A stretch of 5,959 bases of DNA from Acidobacteriaceae bacterium (GCA_003156615.1 PMHI01000739.1:1-5959); one strand, 5' to 3'; positions 1-5,629 are shown, counted from the first letter of the stretch. A program made the numbers and translations. Notes: generated by a model not told the origin, from the sequence alone.

Positions 1-7
1 AGGCATC

Positions 8-56
8 CCCGCTTAGCGGGTGAGCCAGTAGGAATCCCCTCCCTTTAGGGAGGGGA
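8..56. repeat. Two adjacent GC-rich hairpins upstream of mltG
   Basis: Two perfect inverted repeats are visible. The first is CCCGC-TTA-GCGGG (8-12 with 16-20, 5 bp). The second is TCCCCTCCC-TTTA-GGGAGGGGA (35-43 with 48-56, 9 bp, 4-nt loop). No T-run follows the second hairpin, so it is not a canonical intrinsic terminator. It may still end transcription of a gene left of the window, or be a REP-like intergenic element. Its 3' arm holds GGAGG-like sequence, but that lies about 45 nt before the mltG GTG, and in-frame stops at 66-68 and 99-101 fall between, so it cannot serve as the mltG ribosome binding site. Confidence 0.55.
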
Positions 57-104
57 GGATCTCAATAAAGTCAGTTCCGCGCGCCTTCGATCATCATCTA
101 AACT

Positions 105-1205
105 GTGGCCATCGTGCGGAAGATCTTCTGGCTCATCTTTATTGCGGCGCTCGCCTCCGCGGGCTGGTTCGCCTGGGCCCTGCTGACTCCGGTTGAACCT
201 CGCGGGAAGACCTTCGTATTGCTGCACCCGGGCTTTTCCACTCGCCGCATCGCCGCCGAACTCAAGTCCGCCGGGGTCATCCGCAGCGAGGAGGCATTTA
301 TCCTCTGGCACGAGTTGCACCGCCATCGTTCCCTCAAAGCCGGAGAATATCTCTTCGAGAATCCGGCAAACACTATCGACCTGCAGAAGCGTCTTCGGCA
401 TGGCGACGTCTACTTCCGTACCGTCGTCGTTCCGGAAGGTTTCACCATGTTCGATATTGCTCGCGCCGTCGAGGCCGCCGGACTGGGCCCTGCGGACGAT
501 TTCCTGAAAATCGCGCAATCCGATACCGTGCTTATCGCCGATCTCGCGCCCAGCGCGCCTTCGCTTGAGGGCTACCTCTTCCCAGACACGTACCAATTCA
601 GCCGCATGGAAACGATGCAGGACATTGCCGCCGCCATGGTCTGCCAGTTCCGTGTCGTAGCCCAACGCATCGGACTCACTGCGGCACCAGATAGCCACGC
701 ACCGGGACACGCTTCGGAGGAACCGGCTAACTCAGGACACCTATGCCTCGTGGTCACGTCCCTCGAAGCTCGCGACTCAAACGCAGCTCCGACCGACCTT
801 GAGCGTACCGTGATCATGGCGTCAATCATCGAGAAAGAAACGGCGGTCGCGGAAGAACGCCCGCTGGTCGCCAGCGTCTACTACAACCGCCTGGCGAACA
901 ACATTGCACTCGACGCCGACCCCAGCATCATTTATGCCGAACTGTTGGCAGGGACCTACGCCGGCGCGCTGCACCACGATGACATGCGGTTCGATTCCCC
1001 CTACAACACCTATCGGTACGCAGGACTTCCGCCCGGCCCTATCGGCAATCCCGGCAAGAGCGCGCTCGAAGCCGCCATGCATCCCGTGCAAAGCGACTAC
1101 TTCTACTTTGTCGCCGACGCCGCCGGCCACCACCGCTTCGCCCGCACCATCGAGGAACATAATAAGAATGTGGCGGCTTACCGCCGCGCTATGCGGGGAC
1201 AATGA
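105..1205 (+). CDS. mltG: Endolytic murein transglycosylase MltG (YceG-like)
   Basis: MltG is an inner-membrane lytic transglycosylase that cleaves within nascent peptidoglycan strands and is thought to set glycan length. The 366-residue product starts with a short basic segment and one membrane anchor (about residues 7-27). A LysM-like/N-terminal region follows (about 35-100, with VVVPEGFT at 107-114), then the YceG catalytic domain with LEGYLFPDTYQ (154-164), ASIIEKE (239-245), VASVYYNRL (255-263), LDADPSIIYA (269-278) and SPYNTYRYAGLPPGPIGNPG (298-317). E243 matches the position of the family's catalytic glutamate. The GTG at 105 follows an in-frame TAA at 99-101 and has no Shine-Dalgarno sequence; a GTG at 114 (M-R-K-I-F-W) is an alternative start. 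Residues about 196-233 look like an insert compared with the family as I remember it. The pairing with ruvX downstream supports the call. Confidence 0.96.
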   Translation: MAIVRKIFWLIFIAALASAGWFAWALLTPVEPRGKTFVLLHPGFSTRRIAAELKSAGVIRSEEAFILWHELHRHRSLKAGEYLFENPANTIDLQKRLRHGDVYFRTVVVPEGFTMFDIARAVEAAGLGPADDFLKIAQSDTVLIADLAPSAPSLEGYLFPDTYQFSRMETMQDIAAAMVCQFRVVAQRIGLTAAPDSHAPGHASEEPANSGHLCLVVTSLEARDSNAAPTDLERTVIMASIIEKETAVAEERPLVASVYYNRLANNIALDADPSIIYAELLAGTYAGALHHDDMRFDSPYNTYRYAGLPPGPIGNPGKSALEAAMHPVQSDYFYFVADAAGHHRFARTIEEHNKNVAAYRRAMRGQ

Positions 1206-1274
1206 GTCCTCTCCTTCAATAACCGACCGACCGGGGCAGCCGCCACGCACGCTCTTCAGTGCGGGGACGGCGCA

Positions 1275-1280
1275 TATAAT
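1275..1280 (+). promoter_or_regulatory. Candidate -10 box (TATAAT) for ruvX, leaderless type
   Basis: A perfect TATAAT ends 6 nt before the ruvX GTG at 1287, so transcription would be expected to begin at or beside the start codon. A weak -35-like TCTTCA sits at 1253-1258 with a 16-nt spacer (3 of 6 consensus bases). No Shine-Dalgarno sequence is placed correctly for the GTG; GGGGACGG at 1262-1269 is too distant. The combination fits a leaderless mRNA, which is an inference from spacing only. Confidence 0.5.
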
Positions 1281-1286
1281 CACGGC

Positions 1287-1739
1287 GTGGGCCTTGAAGA
1301 GAGAACGGCAGACCCTCCATCCGGGCGAGTTCTTGGGCTGGACGTGGGATCGAGAAGGATTGGGATCGCGGTGTCGGATCCTCTGGGGATTACCGCGCAA
1401 GGATTGGAGACTTTACAGAGGCGGAACAAGCGGCAGGATTTGGCGGCGCTGGAGCGGGTGATTCGCGACTACGCCGTGCGCGAGATCGTAGTAGGTCTGC
1501 CGCTGCGCATGAGTGGCGCCGAAGGGACGCAATCGGAAAAGATGCAAGGGTTCGCGGAGGATCTGCGCAAGCGCTTCCGGCTGCCGGTGCACCTGTGGGA
1601 CGAACGGCTGACCTCGGCGGAAGCGAACCGGCTGCTGAGAGAGACCGACCTGTCCATCGAAAAACGGGCGAAGGCGGTGGACCGGATGGCGGCCGTCTTG
1701 ATCCTGCAGGGGTGGATGGAGAGGCGGGTAGGTGGCTAG
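1287..1739 (+). CDS. ruvX: RuvX/YqgF-family Holliday junction resolvase-like nuclease
   Basis: This cytoplasmic RNase H-fold protein belongs to the YqgF/RuvX family, linked to Holliday junction resolution and, in E. coli, to 16S rRNA 5'-end maturation. The 150-residue product has the usual family length. Motifs in order are VLGLDVGSRRIGIAVSD (15-31, first acidic residue D19), EIVVGLPLRMSG (66-77), LWDERLTSAEA (103-112, D105/E106) and KAVDRMAAVLILQGW (129-143, D132). The three acidic positions of the active site are all present. It lies 81 nt after mltG on the same strand, an arrangement shared with many bacteria (for example yrrK-yrrL in Bacillus, in the opposite order). The GTG start gives a 13-residue lead into the first strand and follows TATAAT by 6 nt. 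No truncation is seen. The molecular role could be rRNA processing, recombination or both. Confidence 0.95.
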   Translation: MGLEERTADPPSGRVLGLDVGSRRIGIAVSDPLGITAQGLETLQRRNKRQDLAALERVIRDYAVREIVVGLPLRMSGAEGTQSEKMQGFAEDLRKRFRLPVHLWDERLTSAEANRLLRETDLSIEKRAKAVDRMAAVLILQGWMERRVGG

Positions 1740-2073
1740 AGACTGGCGGCCTCAATCTCCGGGGACGTTGGCCTGCAATCCACTGCCTGCGATCCACCAG
1801 TCAGATCGGGAACAGGCGCGTGGGGTCGCGTGTCGGCTGTTCGACCGAAGGTATGCCAGAACGGGCCCGCATTGACAACCCTGCCCGAGACATCCATCGA
1901 CCGGCAACTCATCTACAAACAGTGACTTACAACCCAGGGCACTCCCGTCTCGCCTCGCTCAAAGCCGCGAATCCCGCACCAATTCTTGCTTTTAGTGCCA
2001 TTTTGGAATAGCATCATAACAGTAAAGACTACGTTCTTCCCCACTTGACCCTCGCCTGCCCAGGTGCCTTTTT
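1740..2073. other. Non-coding gap between ruvX and the carD-like gene
   Basis: No gene is supported in these 334 nt; open frames crossing it are out-of-frame extensions from ruvX. Visible contents are a 14-bp imperfect tandem repeat (1771-1784 and 1785-1798, 12 of 14 identical), an isolated perfect TTGACA at 1872-1877 without a good -10, a short possible stem GGTCG/CGACC (1824-1828 with 1842-1846), and an AT-richer patch at about 1980-2030 that may hold the carD promoter. No clear intrinsic terminator for ruvX and no RNA gene were recognised. Confidence 0.6.
1986..2014 (+). promoter_or_regulatory. Weak candidate promoter for the carD-like gene
   Basis: TTGCTT (1986-1991) and TAGCAT (2009-2014) are spaced by 17 nt and match 3 of 6 and 4 of 6 sigma-70 consensus bases. 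They lie in the only AT-rich patch of this gap and would give a leader of roughly 50 nt before the ATG at 2074. This is a sequence-match guess only. Confidence 0.25.
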
Positions 2074-2610
2074 ATGAATGGTGTCGATCTGAATTTCCAC
2101 ATCGGCGACAAGGTCGTGTATCCCAACCACGGCGTGGGCGTCATCGAACAAATCAGCAGCCGTGCCGTCGGAGCCACGGTGGAAAAGTTCTATCTCCTCA
2201 ACATCAAGGCCAGCAGTCTCAAGGTCATGGTGCCCTGCCACAACGTGGGCAGCGTCGGCATTCGCCGCGTCATTCGGAACGGCGAGGTGCAGAAGATTCT
2301 CGACTTCCTCTCCATCGCCGAAAACCTCAGCACCGCCGACTGGAAGGACCGCTTCAAGGAAAACTCCGACCGCATGCGCACCGGCTCCCTATTCGAGGTT
2401 GCTGGCGTCCTCAAGAGCCTGATCGCCCTCCACCAGGCCAAGCCTCTCTCCTTCCGCGAAAAGAAGATGCTCGAACGCGCGCGCTACCTCCTCGTCAGCG
2501 AACTCGCCATGTCCCGCAACTGCGAAGAGAACAAGGTCGAGGAACTCCTGGCCCTCGCCCTCGCCAAATGCAAACTCCGCTTCCCCGAAGCCTCCGAATT
2601 CCAAGCCTGA
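2074..2610 (+). CDS. CarD/CdnL-family RNA polymerase-binding transcription factor
   Basis: CarD/CdnL proteins bind the RNA polymerase beta subunit and stabilise the open promoter complex, notably at rRNA promoters. The 178-residue product has the family layout. An N-terminal polymerase-interaction domain (about 7-68) carries FHIGDKVVYPNHGVGVIEQI and VMVPCHNVGSVGIR (51-64). A C-terminal helical DNA-binding domain (about 70-170) carries W90, at the place of the tryptophan that wedges into the -10 upstream edge in characterised members, and LSFREKKMLERARYLLVSELA (125-145). There is no zinc-finger or HMGA-like tail as in Myxococcus CarD, so it is closer to the CdnL type. The ATG at 2074 has a modest AGGTG (2062-2066) 7 nt upstream. 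Neighbours give no specific functional link. It may be one of several paralogues in the genome, which this window cannot show. Confidence 0.93.
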   Translation: MNGVDLNFHIGDKVVYPNHGVGVIEQISSRAVGATVEKFYLLNIKASSLKVMVPCHNVGSVGIRRVIRNGEVQKILDFLSIAENLSTADWKDRFKENSDRMRTGSLFEVAGVLKSLIALHQAKPLSFREKKMLERARYLLVSELAMSRNCEENKVEELLALALAKCKLRFPEASEFQA

Positions 2611-2867
2611 TTCGGTTTCAGTTCCCATCCTGGCACGCACCCAAGAACAAATTCAGACCCATCTTTGCCATCACCCCGCAAAGACCCTCAATACTTGCAA
2701 AGGCTCTCGGCCGGAGTCCCTCCCGATTGCTAGTGTCGGCCCGAAGGGCCTGCCCACGACCGGCCGCTTAGGTTCGTTTGCGCCCTCGCTCCCTCTGTGC
2801 TACCGTCCCATTGATTCTGAGATAAGATTCCGAGATCAAGTCTTCGACATTCCGCAAGGAGACGCCC
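2611..2867. other. Intergenic region between the carD-like gene and lemA
   Basis: No gene is supported in these 257 nt. A small GGCCC-GAA-GGGCC hairpin (2738-2742 with 2746-2750) is present without a T-run, so it is a poor terminator candidate. TTGATT at 2811-2816 resembles a -35 box, but no convincing -10 lies 16-18 nt downstream; TAAGAT at 2823-2828 is too close to pair with it. The lemA promoter probably lies here but cannot be fixed by eye. Confidence 0.5.
2856..2862 (+). promoter_or_regulatory. Strong Shine-Dalgarno site of lemA
   Basis: AAGGAGA ends 5 nt before the ATG at 2868. It is the best ribosome binding site in the window and fixes the lemA start. It contrasts with mltG, ruvX and the DUF2207 gene, which lack such a site at their apparent starts. 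Confidence 0.85.
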
Positions 2868-3416
2868 ATGTTCGGCATCGTCTTTCTCGTAATCCTCGTT
2901 GTCGTCGCCGTTGTGCTCATCGGTATGTACAACAGCCTGGTGCAGTTGCGGGTGCGCAGCGACTCCGCCTGGTCTGACATTGATGTGCAGCTCAAGCGGC
3001 GGCATGACCTTATCCCCAACCTGGTGGAGACCGTCAAGGGTTACGCTACCCATGAAAAAGGCACGTTCGAAAACATTGCCAAGTTCCGCTCCCAGGCCAT
3101 GCAGGCCACTACTCCCGAGGGCAAGGCCATCGCCGAGAATCAGCTCACTGGAGCGCTGAAGAGCCTGTTCGCCGTGGCCGAAAACTATCCCGAGTTGAAG
3201 GCCTCGGAAGAATTCACCCAATTGCAGGCATCGCTGAGCCAGACCGAAGACTCCATCCAGAACTCTCGCCGCTACTACAACGCGGTGGTGCGCGACCTGA
3301 ACACAAAGATCCAAGTGTTCCCGACGAATATTCTCGCCGGCATGTTCGGATTCCAGGCCCGCCAGTTCTTCGAAACCACCGACGCCGACCGCGAGCCGGT
3401 AGCGGTAAAGTTCTGA
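2868..3416 (+). CDS. lemA: LemA family membrane-anchored protein
   Basis: LemA proteins have one N-terminal membrane helix and a coiled, mostly helical domain; their biochemical role is not established. The 182-residue product has a membrane segment at residues 2-20, then MYNSLVQLRVRSDSAWSDID (20-39) and VQLKRRHDLIPNLVETVKGY (40-59), the diagnostic core of the family, a long helical middle (about 60-145), and a C-terminal stretch with YYNAVVRDLNTKIQVFPTN (136-154) ending in VKF. Length is normal for the family and nothing is missing. The helical domain is expected outside the cytoplasmic membrane, although topology was not computed. A strong Shine-Dalgarno sequence supports the start. The DUF2207 gene starts 5 nt after its stop. 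lemA with DUF2207 or related TPM/YgcG-like genes is a recurrent arrangement, so the two products probably act together in the envelope. Confidence 0.96.
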   Translation: MFGIVFLVILVVVAVVLIGMYNSLVQLRVRSDSAWSDIDVQLKRRHDLIPNLVETVKGYATHEKGTFENIAKFRSQAMQATTPEGKAIAENQLTGALKSLFAVAENYPELKASEEFTQLQASLSQTEDSIQNSRRYYNAVVRDLNTKIQVFPTNILAGMFGFQARQFFETTDADREPVAVKF

Positions 3417-3421
3417 TCCCG

Positions 3422-5314
3422 ATGAATGGCGCTACGCAGGGAGCGATAAACAGGGGATTGATATCAGGCAATCCAAAACCCTGTCATCCCGACCACCCAA
3501 AACTCTGTCATCCCGACCGCAGCATGGCGGTTCGTTCCTCCAATCGCCATGCGGAGTGGAGGGACCAGCTGTTTCGGCGACTGGCGGCGCCCCTGCTTCT
3601 GTTCGCAACCGTCTTTGCCCTGGCCGCTCCTGCCGCCGCGAAATCCTGGCGCATCTCCAATTTTCGGGACACCATTACTGTCAACCCCGACGGCAGCGCT
3701 CTGGTCGACGAAACCATCACGCTAAACTTCGTAGGCGAGTGGCACGGCATTCACCGCACCATCCCCATCGAATATCCGGGAGCAAACGGCACCAACTACC
3801 AGCTCTTCCTCGACGTCACCAGCGTCACCGACGAAAACGGCGCCAAGCTCAAGTATGACTCTTCTACCTCCGGCTCCTACCGCGACCTCAAGATCTACAT
3901 TCCCAACGCCGTCGATGCCACTCGCACCGTAGAGATCGCCTACCGCGTACGCAACGGCACGCGCTTCTTCGATAGTTACGACGAATTTTATTGGAATGTG
4001 ACCGGCAACGACTGGCCCGTTCCCATCGATCACGCCACGGCCAGCGTGCATTTTCCCGCCTCAGCCAGTGAGTCCCTGCGTGCGCAAGCCTTCACCGGCG
4101 TCTACGGATCGACCGAGCGTGACGCAACCTCGAAGGTCGAAGGCTCAAACGTTGAGTTCGAAACCACCAATCCTCTGCCCATGCGCGGCGGCCTCACCGT
4201 CGATGTCTACATCCCCAAAGGCATCCTCAAAGAGCCCGGACGGCTCGTCAAACTATTCTGGTTCATCGGAAGCAACCCCGCGGTTTTCCTGCCGCTGGTC
4301 ACGCTAGCCGTTATGTTCGTTCTGTGGCTGTACAAAGGCCGCGATCCCAACCCCGGCATGTCCGTCGCGCCCATGTATGATCCACCTCCGGGAATCTCCC
4401 CCGCGGAAGCCGGCACTCTGCTCGACGACCGGATACATCCGCGCGATATCACGTCGACCATTGTCGATCTGGCGGTTCGCGGCTTCATCAAAATCGAAGA
4501 GACCGACGAGAGCGGCCTTCTATTCCATCACAAGGACTACGTCTTCCACCTGCTCCAGAAGCGCCAGGACTGGAGCGGTCTCGCTCCGCACGAACGGGTC
4601 ATGCTCGAAAACATCTTCGCGGGAGACGTCGCCGAAACGCGCCTCTCCAGCCTGAAGAACCGCTTCTACACCGCCGTGCCCGTGGTGCGCACCGACATTA
4701 TGTCGGCCCTCAAGCAGAAGGGCATTTACGCGCTCGATCCCGAGTCCGCCAACGGCTACAGCGCCGGGGCAGCCGCCTCGATCCTCATCCCGTTCGCCAT
4801 CCTCCAGTTCCTGGGATGGGTCGACTTTCTCAGTTCAGTCCCCTTGCTCATCGCCTGCCTTGCGATCGCTGCCGTGATCTGGTGGCTCTTTGCTCGTGTT
4901 ATGACAGCGAAGACCCTCAAAGGATCCCGCATTCACATAGCGGTCCTGGGATTTCAGGAATTCATGAACCGCGTAGACGCCGATCGCCTGAAGACAATGC
5001 CGACCAACATCTTCGAGAAATTTCTTCCCTATGCCATGGCCCTTGGGGTCGAGCATCACTGGGCGCAAGCCTTCGCCGGCATAGTGAAAGATCCTCCAAC
5101 CTGGTACGTGGGACCCGGCTACGGCTACGGGATGGGCTTCAATCCCATCTTATTCTCGTCGTCTATGCATGGCATGGCGACGGATATGCACCAGGTGTTC
5201 GTATCCGCGCCGCGGGCCAGTTCCACGGGATCGGGATGGGGAAGCGGTGGCGGCTTCGGCGGCGGAGGTTTTTCCGGCGGCGGCTTCGGGGGCGGTGGCG
5301 GCGGCGCGTTCTAG
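3422..5314 (+). CDS. DUF2207 domain membrane protein, LemA partner (start uncertain)
   Basis: This is a 630-residue DUF2207 protein of unknown biochemical function. After a signal-peptide-like segment (FRRLAAPLLLFATVFALAAPAAA, about 51-73) comes the extracytoplasmic DUF2207 region (about 75-270: ISNFRDTITVNPDGSALVDE, FVGEWHGIHRTIPIEYPG). A membrane helix follows (about 285-304), then a soluble region (about 310-445), two further helices (about 450-467 and 472-493), the FEKFLPYAMALGVEHHWAQAF segment (531-551) typical of this family, and a glycine-rich tail (about 603-630) of GGGF-type repeats. It probably acts with LemA, 5 nt upstream. The start is doubtful. The ATG at 3422 has no Shine-Dalgarno sequence and could be reached by reinitiation. 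Residues 19-47 are translated from an intergenic-type repeat. The ATG at 3524 sits in a hairpin arm. A CTG at 3569 follows GGAGGGA by 4 nt and would begin exactly at the signal peptide. Confidence 0.9.
   Translation: MNGATQGAINRGLISGNPKPCHPDHPKLCHPDRSMAVRSSNRHAEWRDQLFRRLAAPLLLFATVFALAAPAAAKSWRISNFRDTITVNPDGSALVDETITLNFVGEWHGIHRTIPIEYPGANGTNYQLFLDVTSVTDENGAKLKYDSSTSGSYRDLKIYIPNAVDATRTVEIAYRVRNGTRFFDSYDEFYWNVTGNDWPVPIDHATASVHFPASASESLRAQAFTGVYGSTERDATSKVEGSNVEFETTNPLPMRGGLTVDVYIPKGILKEPGRLVKLFWFIGSNPAVFLPLVTLAVMFVLWLYKGRDPNPGMSVAPMYDPPPGISPAEAGTLLDDRIHPRDITSTIVDLAVRGFIKIEETDESGLLFHHKDYVFHLLQKRQDWSGLAPHERVMLENIFAGDVAETRLSSLKNRFYTAVPVVRTDIMSALKQKGIYALDPESANGYSAGAAASILIPFAILQFLGWVDFLSSVPLLIACLAIAAVIWWLFARVMTAKTLKGSRIHIAVLGFQEFMNRVDADRLKTMPTNIFEKFLPYAMALGVEHHWAQAFAGIVKDPPTWYVGPGYGYGMGFNPILFSSSMHGMATDMHQVFVSAPRASSTGSGWGSGGGFGGGGFSGGGFGGGGGGAF
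3473..3518. repeat. 24-bp-period tandem repeat in the DUF2207 gene 5' end
   Basis: Two 22-nt copies (3473-3494 and 3497-3518) differ at one position (C3480 versus T3504) and are spaced at a 24-bp period. Each contains CTGTCATCCCGACC. In the gene's frame they read PKPCHPDH and PKLCHPDR. I recall this kind of sequence as a dispersed intergenic repeat in Acidobacteriota, so it is more likely a repeat element than real protein sequence. Confidence 0.8.
3522..3552. repeat. Hairpin of the same repeat element
   Basis: GCATGGCG (3522-3529) is perfectly complementary to CGCCATGC (3545-3552). The stem extends through one G-T and two A-T pairs to 11 bp with a 9-nt loop (3533-3541). The ATG at 3524-3526 lies in the 5' arm. 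The flanks (CCCGACCGCAGC before, GGAGTGGAGGGACC after) look like the two ends of one repeat unit. Confidence 0.75.
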
Positions 5315-5334
5315 CGCTCAGTCGGCGGGAAATC

Positions 5335-5411
5335 TGGTGCGCCCGGAGAGACTCGAACTCCCAACCCTCTGCTCCGAAGGCAGATGCTCTATCCAGTTGA
5401 GCTACGGGCGC
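5335..5411 (-). tRNA. tRNA-Arg (anticodon UCG)
   Basis: The minus strand folds into a complete tRNA. The acceptor arm is GCGCCCG (5411-5405) with CGGGCGC (5345-5339). The D arm is GCUC/GAGC with a 9-nt loop containing GG. The anticodon stem is UCUGC/GCAGA (5384-5380 with 5372-5368) with loop CUUCGGA, giving anticodon UCG (5377-5375), which reads CGA arginine codons. A 5-nt variable loop is followed by the T arm GGGAG-UUCGAGU-CUCUC. The discriminator is A (5338) and CCA is encoded (5337-5335). Every arm is intact, with no intron. The gene converges on the DUF2207 gene, with 20 nt between them and no visible terminator. Confidence 0.97.
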
Positions 5412-5419
5412 CCGGAAAC

Positions 5420-5447
5420 ATTTTACGGCAAATTGGCTTTGCGTGAA
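5420..5447 (-). promoter_or_regulatory. Candidate promoter of tRNA-Arg
   Basis: On the minus strand TAAAAT (5425-5420, 5 of 6 consensus) is preceded at 16 nt by TTCACG (5447-5442, 4 of 6). The -10 ends 8 nt before the first tRNA base, so the transcript would carry only about 1-2 extra 5' nucleotides. Confidence 0.55.
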
Positions 5448-5483
5448 GACCCCGGCGGGCGGAGGATGTAAAGTTCGGAGATC

Positions 5484-5519
5484 GTTCAGTGGTTCAGTTC
5501 GATCAGTGGTTCAGTTCGA
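5484..5519. repeat. 17-bp perfect tandem duplication upstream of tRNA-Arg
   Basis: TCAGTGGTTCAGTTCGA occurs twice back to back (5486-5502 and 5503-5519) without mismatch. The unit is itself made of related halves: GTTCAGT occurs at 5484, 5492 and 5509, and GATCAGT at 5501, giving an alternating 8/9-bp spacing. It begins about 75 bp upstream of the tRNA 5' end. Confidence 0.85.
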
Positions 5520-5530
5520 TGTCTTCCGGC

Positions 5531-5612
5531 TGTGGGCCTTCGCTGCGCGCTTCCCACATCCCCACCCTCGCGAAGGACGCAACGGTAGGGCACCCCCAGT
5601 TGTGGTGCTCCC
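5531..5612. repeat. Degenerate multi-hairpin intergenic element
   Basis: Several short inverted repeats lie side by side. TGTGGG (5531-5536) pairs with CCCACA (5553-5558). GCACC (5590-5594) pairs with GGTGC (5604-5608) and, after a one-base bulge, two further pairs (G5588-G5589 with C5610-C5611). The CCACCCTCGCG...GGTAGGGCACCC stretch between them resembles a worn GC-rich hairpin repeat. It may be a relic repeat or may fold at the end of the minus-strand PDZ gene, but there is no T-run for a classical terminator. Confidence 0.4.
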
Positions 5613-5629
5613 GCTTGTCCGGGGTGGTT

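Noticed and set aside
45..710. Long minus-strand open frame (221 codons) opposite mltG
   Set aside because: It lies antisense to a clearly coding mltG with all family motifs. Its translation has no recognisable domain and an arginine/glutamate/glycine-rich composition typical of antisense frames in GC-rich DNA.
822..1400. Minus-strand open frame of 192 codons spanning the mltG end and ruvX start
   Set aside because: It covers two genes with strong family motifs on the other strand and shows no domain of its own.
1872..1877. Perfect TTGACA -35 box
   Set aside because: No acceptable -10 lies 16-18 nt downstream (CATCGA at best), so it is probably chance.
1595..2011. Plus-strand frame extending from within ruvX through the gap
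   Set aside because: It starts out of frame inside ruvX and continues into non-coding DNA; no domain or ribosome binding site supports it.
2738..2750. Hairpin GGCCC-GAA-GGGCC as terminator after the carD-like gene
   Set aside because: The stem is only 5 bp and no T-run follows; it is also 128 nt past the stop codon.
2064..2771. Plus-strand 235-codon frame overlapping the carD-like gene
   Set aside because: It is a +1 shadow of the carD-like gene, very rich in R, H, P and Q, with no family resemblance.
2730..3314. Minus-strand 194-codon frame opposite lemA
   Set aside because: lemA carries unmistakable family sequence and a strong ribosome binding site; the antisense frame has neither.
3473..3552. 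CRISPR-like or insertion-sequence end
   Set aside because: Only two tandem copies without spacers, no terminal inverted repeats bounding a transposase, and no transposase gene nearby; a dispersed intergenic repeat fits better.
4816..5400. Plus-strand frame through the end of the DUF2207 gene and into the tRNA
   Set aside because: It runs out of frame across DUF2207 coding sequence and then antisense through an intact tRNA gene.
5335..5411. tRNA-Arg as an integration (att) site
   Set aside because: No integrase gene, no direct repeat of the tRNA 3' end and no foreign-looking segment were seen in the window.
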